Source of the DNA: Variovorax boronicumulans | Lineage (GTDB): Bacteria > Pseudomonadota > Gammaproteobacteria > Burkholderiales > Burkholderiaceae_C | DNA length: 64,000 nt | Direction: 5' to 3' | Assembly (NCBI RefSeq): GCF_007677875.1 | Contig: NZ_VEDO01000015.1 | Location: forward strand, 1 to 64,000 | Part shown: in pieces, positions 13,001 through 17,714 of the stretch | How the letters are laid out: each line of letters opens with the position of its first letter | Position numbering within the stretch: position 1 is the first letter of the stretch | Notes under the pieces: model-generated | Seen by the model: the letters and a program-made list of their open reading frames with translations, nothing else | The model's database searches: none | What the model was told of the DNA's origin: nothing | Program-made: the position numbers and the translations under genes

Positions 13001-14592
13001 CCCTGCACGGCCACATGGCCGGCGGCGCTGGTCTGCGTGCCGGTGAGGGTCGGGAAATTCTGCAGCGCATTGGGGCCGGCATCGGCGTCGCCGGCGTCAT
13101 TGGCCGTCACCCCGTCGTTGGCCAGGTCGATGCCCAGCGCGGTGGTCTGCGAAATGGTGTTGCCGATGATGCTCGCCACCGTGCCCGTGTTGGTGACGAC
13201 CACGCCGCGCGCGCCGCCCGCGATCACGTTGCCTTCGCCGACCCCGGTGCCGCCCACGGCGTTGGCCGTGCCGGCCGACAGGCTGATGCCTGCCGTCGGC
13301 GTGCCAAGGGTAGTGCTGCCGCCCGCATCGGTGCCGACCAGGTTGCCCTGGATGGTCACGGCGCCGGTGGCGCTGCTGACGATGTTGTTGGTGTTGCCCG
13401 CGACCAGGTTGCGGTCTGCCAGCGTCGCGCTGCCGATGGTGGTGGCGCCGGTGCCCGCCACCGAGATGCCGGTGGCGTTCGCGCTGGCGGCCGTGCCCGC
13501 CGCGTTGGTGCCGATGAAGTTGCCAGCCACCGTGAGCCCGCCCACGCTGGTCAGGATGCCCGCGCCCGTGAAGCCGCCGATGGCCAGGCCACGCACGCTG
13601 CTGCCTTCGCTGCCGGCGCCGAAGTTCAGGCCGTTGGCGCCGGCCCCGGCGCCCGAGCCGTTGAGCGCGATGCGGATCACGGCGTTGCTGCCCGTGCTGG
13701 CGCTGTTGGCCGTGGCGTCGGACTGCGTGGTGCCGTTGATGGTGGTGGCGCCCGTGATGGTGGGCAGCGCCGACGTGAGGTTGATGGTCTGCAGACCGGC
13801 GCCGGGGATGTTGAAGACGATGGTGTCGGCGCCGGCGTTGGCATTGGCGTCGGTGATGGCCTGGCGCAGCGTGCCGGCACCGCTGTCGGCGGTGCTGGTG
13901 ACGGTGTAGGTGGCGAGCAGGCCTTGCCACTGTGCCCGGGTCTGCAGGTCGAAGGCCAGCCGGGCCTCGATGTGCCCGGTCTGCATCTCAAGCGTCCAGT
14001 TGCCGCCCAGCGCGGCGGTGCCGGTGGCGTCCGTGGAAGCGGCCACGTCGGCGCCGGTCAGGTCGGCCAGGCCCTGCACGAGGGCGCGGCCGGCGTCGTC
14101 GCTGGCCACGTCGCAGCCATACAGCAGGATGTCGGCGCCGCGGGCCAGGTGACTGCTCCACCCGGCGATGTCGGCCGCGCGCGCGAGCAGGGTGTCGTTG
14201 TCCAGCGCCTCCTGGCCCAGTTGCACCGCGCCGGCGCCGCCGTGGCTCACGATGTGCAGCGCCGCCACGTCGCTGCGGCCGGCCAGCGCGGCCGTGATGG
14301 CGGCCACGCCGTCCTCGTCGGCACCCACGCGCACGACTTCGATGCTGCGGCCCTCGGCGACCTGGGCCGCGATGTCCTGCAGCAGCGCATCGGCGTCGGG
14401 CACGCGCTCGTCCAGCACCACCAGTTCCACCACCGGCTGCGTCTGTGCGGGCGCGGCGGCCTGGGCCTGTTCGGTCTGGACCTCGGCCCTGGGCAGCGTG
14501 GCGGCCAGCGCACCGGCCGGGGTGTCGGCCGAATACAGGATGCGCCGCTCGATGTCCTCGAGCTGCGGGCGCTGGCGCGGCGGCAGGGGCAT
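1..14592 (-). CDS. Giant repetitive surface adhesin (LEPR-XLL-like / DUF4347 / beta-helix / cadherin-like repeats), C-terminus outside window
   Basis: One uninterrupted minus-strand frame from ATG at 14592 to base 1 gives 4864 residues with no stop. Visible order: residues 12-27 carry ERRILYSADTPAG, close to the LEPR-XLL motif I remember from very large bacterial surface proteins; about 53-215 is DUF4347, with HIVSHG (H117) and LLYGC (C160), the His-Gly/Gly-Cys pair typical of clan CD caspase-like peptidases. From about 230 to 3120 there are parallel beta-helix modules opened by SLRxAI-type motifs, each closed by a beta-sandwich; then two TENAA-type cadherin-like domains; then 105-residue cadherin-like repeats with DPDGTATV, GGRFxID and NEAPVGAV motifs to the edge. 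No Sec signal peptide is visible at the N-terminus. It starts 5 bp after the adaptor stop with no Shine-Dalgarno, suggesting translational coupling. Likely an exported adhesin; ligand unknown. Confidence 0.9.
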   Translation of the reverse strand, partial: MPLPPRQRPQLEDIERRILYSADTPAGALAATLPRAEVQTEQAQAAAPAQTQPVVELVVLDERVPDADALLQDIAAQVAEGRSIEVVRVGADEDGVAAITAALAGRSDVAALHIVSHGGAGAVQLGQEALDNDTLLARAADIAGWSSHLARGADILLYGCDVASDDAGRALVQGLADLTGADVAASTDATGTAALGGNWTLEMQTGHIEARLAFDLQTRAQWQGLLATYTVTSTADSGAGTLRQAITDANANAGADTIVFNIPGAGLQTINLTSALPTITGATTINGTTQSDATANSASTGSNAVIRIALNGSGAGAGANGLNFGAGSEGSSVRGLAIGGFTGAGILTSVGGLTVAGNFIGTNAAGTAASANATGISVAGTGATTIGSATLADRNLVAGNTNNIVSSATGAVTIQGNLVGTDAGGSTTLGTPTAGISLSAGTANAVGGTGVGEGNVIAGGARGVVVTNTGTVASIIGNTISQTTALGIDLANDGVTANDAGDADAGPNALQNFPTLTGTQTSAAGHVAVQGTLNSAASTTYRIDYYASPAGTTVREGRVYLGYTNVTTDASGNVTFAATMSGSVPVGGLITATATRLNGTVPAETSEFAAYQATTAMNVQTVTSTADSGAGSLRDAVTQANAASGPTLIRFNISGTGLHTIVLATKLPAITRQVVIDGSTDDSFAANGNQPAIQIDGNNNESGLDLRAGASGSTIRGLAITNFYYSGIYVSINSHYNVIAGNYLGSIGAGGQMLATGLGQAGIWVDRSNGTRVGGPTAADRNVIIGVTGAAIVVDGNGANAIANVVQGNYVGVMPNGLTAVSSAGQGIAAANGARNTLILDNWIARTDYSGISLVSNATGSVVQGNRIGTDAAGTANWGIRLAAGMFVSSGAVNNLVQNNVVAFSGANGGVFMSSTAGSGNALLGNQIYSNTGLGIDLAASGSAGDGVTANDAGDADTGPNNLQNFPVLTLARTNGAGSFEITGSINSTANTYLRIELFANTANDATGYGEGQTYLGFVNVLTNASGNASFSTTLSATVAAGAFISATATRSNSGYTTFADTSEFARSVVTISTTQNTLVVDTASDTVDGDTTSLSTLLATRGTDGFISLREAITAINNTPAGSLPTLVNFNIAGNGVHTITLSSLLPYITKPVVIDGTTDTGSVTANGGRPAIVVNMNGLAGDGLRLDTGSGGSTIRGLNIQNYTANNAASAIRIMAGSSGNTIVGNYLGSVGASGEQIALPSGDDGIWIQSDNNTIGGSTAADRNVIGMDGTATPFYAILLDQGNGNQILGNYIGVNASGTTGFTGIQPGIWLNGTPANTIIQGNLISSAGDVGVGVNTTGGGTQVLGNRVGINAAGTARISTTASAGIIIYSTGSGAVISGNWIGATTLAGISLQAGVSGVVVQGNRIGTDLTGTANWGGQQSGIRIAGSNNLIGGTTAGQGNVVAFSNQQGASADAISVSSGTGNAILGNSIYGTNGSADSLSIDLGASGVTANDTGDADTGANNLQNFPVLTLARTDGTNFTITGTINSTANSYFRIEIFANTVNGASGHGEGQSSVLFANVATDASGNGSFSVTLPVAVAVGSFISATATRSNAAFNTFTDTSEFARSIVAISTVQNTLVVDTASDTVDGDTTSLSTLLATKGADGFISLREALLAINGTPAGSLPTLVNFAIAGNAVHTITLSSLLPAITRPVVIDGTTDTGSVTANGGRPAIVVNVNGLVGSGLVLDTGSSGSAIRGLVVQNYGNSGSSAAIRITSGSSGNTVAGNYLGAVGADGGQAAVAAGVAGIRISSGGNTIGGSTAADRNLIGLDATSSNLYSVLVDAGSGNQILGNYMGVDASGSTAFAGTQPGVVLNGTATNTLVQNNVVLGAGSVGIGVNTSGGGTQVLNNRIGINAAGTARFGTTATTGIAVNASGAGAVITGNWISAATTGIGIDPGTSGVVVQGNRIGTDLAGTANWGTQLSSIVLAGNNHLVGGTAGGQGNVFAFSNQSNGAAADAVRVNSGTGNAILGNSIYGTNGSAGSLGIDLANDGVTANDTGDGDTGANNLQNFPVLTVARTDGTGNLQISGTLNSTASSFYRIEVFANTGNAASGYGEGRTLLGFINVATDASGNATFSTTLSATVAAGAYISATATRSNAAYNSFADTSEFARSVVAISTVQNTLVVDTASDTLDGDTTSLSTLLASKGADGFISLREALLAINGTPAGSLPTLVNFAIAGTGLHTITLATDLPRITRPVVIDATTDDSFAANGSRPAIQIVGSSDPNFNESGLILASTASGSTIRGLAITNFRYAGIYLEVASNNNVIAGNYFGTIGAGGQILSTGLDNVGVWVDSGSNNRIGGSTAADRNLFTGVAGTPILVFGDGATANGNVVQGNWIGVTPDGLSSLSSPGQGIAVAGDATNTQVLDNWIARTDYSAISITTGASGSTVQGNRIGTDAAGTANWGVRLAAGMYLNNGAANNLIRGNVVAFSGANGGILLDADTGSGNAILGNRIYGNAGLGIDLGFNGVTLNDAGDADTGANNLQNFPVLTLARTDGAGNFTISGTVNSTANTYIRVELFSNTANDGSGYGQGHTYLGFVDVLTDASGNATFSTTLSATVAAGAFISATATRSVAGYGSFTDTSEFARSVVAISTVQNTLVVDTAADTLDGDTTSISTLLASKGADGFISLREAITAINNTPAGSLPTLVNFSISGTGLHTIALAQDLPHIARPVVIDATTDDSFAAGGGQPAIQIVGNADPSKNESGLVLQSGASGSTIRGLAITNFDYAAIYLEVGSDNNVIAGNYIGRVGAGAQVLGTTVPNGIYVDRGSGNRIGGSSAADRNVLAGTTNAAIFVAGAADTVVQGNYIGVMPDGLSALASTGAGIVVAAGATNTQVGGLVAGEGNWVARTNGSAVLLDDATGTRVQGNRIGTDGAGTANWGTTGYAGIYLDHGTAGSLVQGNVVAFSGAEGGIVLLAAAGAGNTLLGNQIYGNTGLGIDLGLDGVTANDAGDTDTGANNLQNFPVLATVNYASNQFTVTGSLNSEANKTYRIEFFGVPYGSTDGSGHGEANAFLGFVEVTTDASGNASIGATLAAAGLGYGAWITATATEKTGASSYGSTSELALNVQAANTAPVITVPTSASYTENAAALALAPAATVVDTELAAAGNYAGATLTLQRNGGANAQDLFAATGGALSALTEGGSLVYGGTTVGTVTTNSGGRLVLSFNADATQTLVDNVLRAIGYANSSDAPPASVQLDWSFSDGNTGAQGGGGALVGSGSTTVNITAVNDAPVVTTTGSTLSYTENAAATAVDPGVAVNDADNTTLTGATITISGNYANGQDVLAFVNANGITGSWDSATGVLTLTGSATVANYQAALRSVTYVNTSDNPSTATRTVSYVVNDGTASSAAATRDIAVTAVNDAPVITSNGGGATASVSVPENSTAVTTVAATDPDGTTPTYAIAGGADAALFSIDATTGALRFIGAPDHENPLDANADNVYEVIVRATDGALSDDQALSVTVTNVNESAVGAVTDVDPAANQVAENAANGTVVGLTAFADDPDTPDTVSYSLSDNAGGRFAIDASTGVVTVANGSLLDYETSTNHQITVVATSSDGSTASANFTINLTDVNEAPVGAVTDVDLAANTVAENAANGTAVGITARATDPDGTATVTYSLSNSAGGRFAIDATTGAVTVANGSLLDYESATSHQITVLATSSDGSTSSASFTINLSDVNEAPVGAVTDANPAANTVPENAANGTAVGITAQATDPDGTATVTYSLTDNAGGRFTIDANTGVVTVANGSLLDYETATNHQITVLATSSDGSTSSASFTINLTDVNEAPVGAVNDADPAANAVAENAANGTAVGITAQAIDPDGTATVSYSLSNNAGGRFSIDATTGVVTVADASLLDYESAASHQITVLATSSDGSTSSANFTINLSDVNEAPVGAVTDVDPAANTVAENAANGTVVGITAQAIDPDGTATVTYSLSNNAGGRFTIDATTGVVTVANGSLLDYEAASSHQITVLATSSDGSTSSANFTVNLTDANEAPVGAVTDVDPAANTVAENAANGSTVGITAQATDPDGTASVTYSLVDNAGGRFTIDANTGVVTVADGSLLDYETAASHQITVLATSSDGSTSSANFTISLTDVNEAPVGAVTDVDPAANTVAENAANGTAVGITAQALDPDGAATVTYSLTDNAGGRFTIDASTGVVTVADGSLLDYEAAASHQITVLATSSDGSTSSANFTISLTDVNEAPVGAVIDVDAAANTVPENASSGAVVGIIAQALDPDGTASVTYSLSNNASGRFTIDAATGVVTVANGSLLDYESATSHQITVLATSSDGSTSSANFTIVLSDVNEAPVGAVTDVDAAANQVAENAANGTAVGIIAQAIDPDGTASVTYSLSNNAGGRFTIDASTGVVTVADASLLDYESAASHQITVVATSSDGSTSSANFTIALSDVNEAPVGAVTDVDPAANSVPENAANGTVVGITAQALDPDGTASVIYGLSNSAGGRFTIDASTGVVTVADGSLLNYEAAASHQITVVATSSDGSTSSANFTINLTDMNEAPVGVVTDVDAAANTVSENAANGTVVGITAQALDPDGTATVAYSLSNNAGGRFSIDASTGVVTVADGSLLDYEAATSHQITVVATSSDGSTSSANFTISLTDVNEAPIGAVTDVDPAVNTVAESATNGTVVGITAQALDPDGTASVTYSLTDNAGGRFTIDASTGVVTVANGSLLDYETTSSHQITVLATSSDGSTSSANFTINLSDVNEAPVGAVSDVDPAANTVAENAASGTVVGITAQALDPDGTASVSYSLTDNAGGRFTIDTATGVVTVANGSLLDYETATSHQITV
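5236..11480 (-). repeat. Four long beta-helix modules of about 1.44-1.64 kb inside the adhesin gene
   Basis: An anchor (gtgttctgc, encoding part of QNTLVVDTASD) recurs at 6644, 8081, 9722 and 11360, spaced 1437, 1641 and 1638 bp, all multiples of three. Each module reads: NTLVVDTASDT, SLREA, a VVIDGTTD strand, many GN-x-I(L/I)GN turns typical of right-handed beta-helices, NLQNFPVLTLART, and a closing beta-sandwich with ATATRS. Two more divergent copies begin near 12750 and 13910 with VTSTADSGAG. Large-scale internal duplication is evident; unit identity was judged by eye. Confidence 0.8.
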
Positions 14593-14597
14593 GGCGT

Positions 14598-15500
14598 TCA
14601 GCGCGCTGCGGCGCCGTTCATCTGGTTGGCCGGCGGGGCCTTGGCGGCAGCGGCCAGGCCCAGGTCGGCGCGGCAGCGCAGGCCCGCCGGCAGGCTGCCG
14701 TCGGCGTTGGGCAGGTCCAGCCGCAGCCGGAAGGTGTTGCTGGCGGGGTCCAGCACCTGGTCGATCTGCACGATGCTGGCCGTGCGCACGGCGGCGCCGG
14801 GCAGCTCGGGCGTCACCTGGATCTTCTGACCCACCTTGAGCTGGCCGAACAGCGGCAGCGGGGCCACCAGTTCCACGCGCAGCGTGGAGACCGCAGCGAT
14901 GCGGAACAAGGCCTTCTCCTCGAAGCGCTCGCCCAGGTTGGCATAGCGCTCCACCACCACGCCGTCGAAGGGTGCGCGCAGCGTGCGCTGGGCCAGCTGG
15001 GCCTCTGACGTACTGGCTTCGCGCGTGGCCGTGCGCAGCGCCTCGCGCACCTGGGCGACGCGCTCCTTGGCGACGCGGAATTCGGCCTCGGCCTGCTCCA
15101 GCGCCTGGGCCGAAACGAAGTTCTCGTCCTTGAGCGCCCTGGCGCGGTCGCGCCGCAACTCGGCCAGATCGAGCGCGGCCACGGCGCCGCGCAGCTCCCC
15201 GAGGCTTCTGGCGCGCGACTCGGCGGCGTCGGCGTTGGCGCGCTCCACCTCCGAGCGCAGGGTGGCCAGCACTTGGCCTTTCTGCACGCGGTCACCGCGG
15301 TCGGCCTGCAGCGTCTGCACCACGCCGATGACCGCGCTGCCCACCTCGGCCACCTGGGCCGGCTGGATCAGGCAGGCCAGCGCCTGCGGTGCCGGCTGGG
15401 CCTGGCTGACCGGGGCCAGCAGGGGGAGCAGCAGGCCCAGCCAGGGCAGGGGGTGGCCGCGTCGCGGCGGGGGCATAGGCGGATGGTGGTGCATCGGCAT
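14598..15500 (-). CDS. HlyD/RND-type periplasmic adaptor (membrane fusion protein)
   Basis: A 300-residue protein (from the 15500 ATG) with an N-terminal hydrophobic signal or anchor (WLGLLLPLLAPVSQAQ), a split biotinyl-lipoyl half-motif (VVQTLQADRGDRVQKGQVLATL), a long coiled-coil hairpin (about residues 75-150, rich in AEL, RRD and EQAEAEF), the second lipoyl half (LRAPFDGVVVERYANLGE) and a beta-barrel. This is the adaptor fold that connects inner-membrane pumps to TolC-type channels. No partner pump or channel lies next to it; instead it sits 17 bp after the SecA-like gene and 5 bp before the giant adhesin, so its cargo is probably the adhesin. Alternative ATGs at 15494 and 15476; none has a clear Shine-Dalgarno. 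Confidence 0.85.
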   Translation of the reverse strand: MPMHHHPPMPPPRRGHPLPWLGLLLPLLAPVSQAQPAPQALACLIQPAQVAEVGSAVIGVVQTLQADRGDRVQKGQVLATLRSEVERANADAAESRARSLGELRGAVAALDLAELRRDRARALKDENFVSAQALEQAEAEFRVAKERVAQVREALRTATREASTSEAQLAQRTLRAPFDGVVVERYANLGERFEEKALFRIAAVSTLRVELVAPLPLFGQLKVGQKIQVTPELPGAAVRTASIVQIDQVLDPASNTFRLRLDLPNADGSLPAGLRCRADLGLAAAAKAPPANQMNGAAAR

Positions 15501-15517
15501 GGGCTGAATGAAGACGG

Positions 15518-17557
15518 TTAACGGCGCTGGCCTGTGAAGCACAGGCTGGCGTCGAAGCGGATGTCGTGCTGGAACAGCTGTTGCCGGCGCCGGGCCTGCA
15601 GCCGCTCGGTGCGCGCCTGCTCGCGGCGCAGCGCCCAGGCGAGCAGTGCTGGCGGCAGGGCCACGCGCCCGTCGGTGCGCACGCGGCCCGGCAGCAGCCG
15701 CAGCAGTCGGTGCAGGCCGGACAGCCGGGCGCCGTTGCCACCGGCCTCGTCCGATGCGGTGGCCGCTGGCGGGCGCGGCACCAGCCAGGTTTCGTGGCTG
15801 CCGGGCTGGCCCTGGCGCGCGGCGCGGCCGGAGAGCTGGCGGTCGTGCCGGCGCGAGGCGTTGTGCTGGCAGCTCAGCACGTGCAGGCCGCCGGCGGCCA
15901 GGGCGGGGGCGTCCAGGTGGATGTCGGTACCGCGGCCGGCCATGTTGGTGGCCACGGTGACTTGGCCGTGCACGCCGGCACGGGCGACGATGACGGCTTC
16001 GGCCGCGTCCAGCCGCGCGTGCAGCACCTGGTGGGCCACGCCGGCGGCGGCCAGGGCGGCGCCCATGGCCTCGCTGGCGGCGACCGAACCGCAGCCCACC
16101 AGCACCGGCCGGCCGCTGGCGGCCAGGGCCTGGATGCGCACGACGGCGGCGCGCTGGCGCGACGCATCGTCGGCATAGCAGCGCAGCGGCCAGGCGCTGC
16201 TGCGGTCCGGCAGGCGCAGCGGCACGCGCAGCATGGTGCAGCCGTACAGCTGGCGCAGCTCTGTGCGGCCCTCGGCGAGCGTGCCGCTCATGCCGCACAG
16301 CCGGTGGTAGCGGCGGAAGAAGCGCTGGTAGGTCATCTGCAGCATGGTCTCGGACTCGGGCGGCAGGGGGATGCCCTCTTTGAGTGCGACCAGGCCGTGC
16401 AGCCCGCGCGACCAGCGCCGGCCTTCGGCGATGCGGCCTGAGAGCCCGTCGACGATGGCGATCTCGGGCTGCCTGCGCTGGGCCGGATCGCCCGGAACGA
16501 CCACGTAGTCGCGGTCGCGCTGCAGCAGGTGGCGCGCAGTGAGCGCGGTGACCACGGTCTCGGCCCGGTGCTGGGCGTTCACCCACAGCGGCCCCAGCCC
16601 GGTGGCCAGCCGGGCCAGGCGGTCGAGGCCTGCCGGCAACAGTACTGCACGCGCGGGCTGGCCTTGCAGGGCGAAGTCGTGCCCGATCACGAGCCGGCCG
16701 GACAGTGCCCAGGCCTGCCACAGGAAGGCGCGGGCAGCGGGGTCGACCACCTCGCGCGAGAGCACCAGCGGCATCTGCGCCTCGTCGATGAGGATGCTGT
16801 CGGCCTCGTCGATCACGGCCATGCACAGGCCGCGCAGCACCGGCCCCGCCGCGTCGTGGTCGGCCAACGCCCGTGCGCGCTGGCGCAGCGGCGCATCGCC
16901 GGTGCCATGGCGCATGCGGTCGCGCAGGTAGTCGAACGCGGCCTCGCGGGCGGTCACGTAGACCACGTCGGCGGCGTAGGCCTGGCGGCGCTCGGCCTCG
17001 TCGTGGCGGGCGCCGACCCAGGCGCAGCGCAGGTGCAGCAGCCGGTACAGCGGCGTGAAGGCCTCGGCGTCGCGCTGCACCAGGTAGTCGTTGGCGGTGA
17101 GCACGTGCACGGGAATGCCGGCCAACGCGGCGACACCGGCCGTCAGCGCGGCGGCCAGCGACTTGCCCTCGCCGGTGGCCATCTCGGCCAGGTGGCCGCG
17201 CAGCAGGGCCAGCGCGGCCATCAGCTGCGTGACGTAGGCCTGGCGACCCTGGGTGCGGCGCGCGGCCTCGGCCACATAGGCCAGGGCCCGGGCCGCGGCG
17301 GCACCGTCCAGACCCTCGCGCAGCAGTTGCTGCTGCAGCGCCTCGCGCAGCGCAGCGAAGGCCTGGTCGTCCAATGCCTGCCACTGCGCCGGCCGGTCCC
17401 ACACGGCCTGCGCGCGCCGGCGCCAGGCGCCGGGCCAGCGCAGCGTGAAGGGCAGCGGCAGACCGCGGCGCCAGCTGCGCCCGCCGGGCGGCTCGGGCCG
17501 CTCGGGGTAGCTGCCCCAGCGCATGCCGGGGACGGGCAGGGCGCTTGCGGGATTCAT
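15518..17557 (-). CDS. Shortened SecA-like ATPase (accessory SecA paralogue)
   Basis: A 679-residue protein with the SecA motor signature in order: Walker A ATGEGKS (127-133), VHVLTANDYLVQRDAE, AREAAFDYLRDRM, Walker B VIDEADSILIDEA (248-260; canonical SecA has DEVD), a preprotein cross-linking region with IVDGLSGRIAEGRRW and GLHGLVALKEG, CGMSGTL, NMAGRGTDI, and QLSGRAARQGQPGS. Only about 95 residues follow NBD2, so most of the helical scaffold/wing and the C-terminal zinc-binding tail of housekeeping SecA (about 900 aa) are missing. Essential secA is normally next to ftsZ/mutT genes; here the neighbours are an M50 protease, HlyD proteins and a giant adhesin, so this looks like a dedicated export ATPase. 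ATG at 17557 is preferred; an in-frame GTG lies at 17587. Confidence 0.88.
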   Translation of the reverse strand: MNPASALPVPGMRWGSYPERPEPPGGRSWRRGLPLPFTLRWPGAWRRRAQAVWDRPAQWQALDDQAFAALREALQQQLLREGLDGAAAARALAYVAEAARRTQGRQAYVTQLMAALALLRGHLAEMATGEGKSLAAALTAGVAALAGIPVHVLTANDYLVQRDAEAFTPLYRLLHLRCAWVGARHDEAERRQAYAADVVYVTAREAAFDYLRDRMRHGTGDAPLRQRARALADHDAAGPVLRGLCMAVIDEADSILIDEAQMPLVLSREVVDPAARAFLWQAWALSGRLVIGHDFALQGQPARAVLLPAGLDRLARLATGLGPLWVNAQHRAETVVTALTARHLLQRDRDYVVVPGDPAQRRQPEIAIVDGLSGRIAEGRRWSRGLHGLVALKEGIPLPPESETMLQMTYQRFFRRYHRLCGMSGTLAEGRTELRQLYGCTMLRVPLRLPDRSSAWPLRCYADDASRQRAAVVRIQALAASGRPVLVGCGSVAASEAMGAALAAAGVAHQVLHARLDAAEAVIVARAGVHGQVTVATNMAGRGTDIHLDAPALAAGGLHVLSCQHNASRRHDRQLSGRAARQGQPGSHETWLVPRPPAATASDEAGGNGARLSGLHRLLRLLPGRVRTDGRVALPPALLAWALRREQARTERLQARRRQQLFQHDIRFDASLCFTGQRR

Positions 17558-17629
17558 GGCGTCGTGCTGGTCCAGCGCGCTGTGCACCCCGGCTGGTCTG
17601 ATGGCCGCGGAGCAGGCCGCCCCAGCAGA

Positions 17630-17714
17630 CGCTTTGGCCCGGGCTCTGCCCGGCCGCTGGCGGCGCCCCCTTGAGGGGGTTGGCGGAGCGCGCAGCGCGC
17701 AGACTGGGGGAGTT
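17630..17714 (-). repeat. Intergenic GC-rich repeat, copy A
   Basis: The gap between the M50 gene and the SecA-like gene (17558-17714) has no ORF but carries a block that, read on the minus strand from 17714, has a C-run (ctccccc), a GC-hairpin (gcgcgctgcgcgc), ccctcaaggggg, gcgccgccagcggccggg and cagagcccggg. The same order of elements occurs at 20031-20108 in the next gap of the operon. I recall similar blocks as dispersed intergenic repeats in Comamonadaceae. The hairpins could act as a 3'-end or RNA-processing signal; function unproven. Confidence 0.5.

Noticed and set aside
4141-14829. Several plus-strand frames of 787, 993 and 1217 codons
   Set aside because: They mirror the beta-helix part of the adhesin, have no domain logic and low-complexity composition (G, A, R, V, H).
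15518-17557. This gene as the housekeeping secA
   Set aside because: Too short, lacks the wing and zinc tail, and lies in an accessory cluster.
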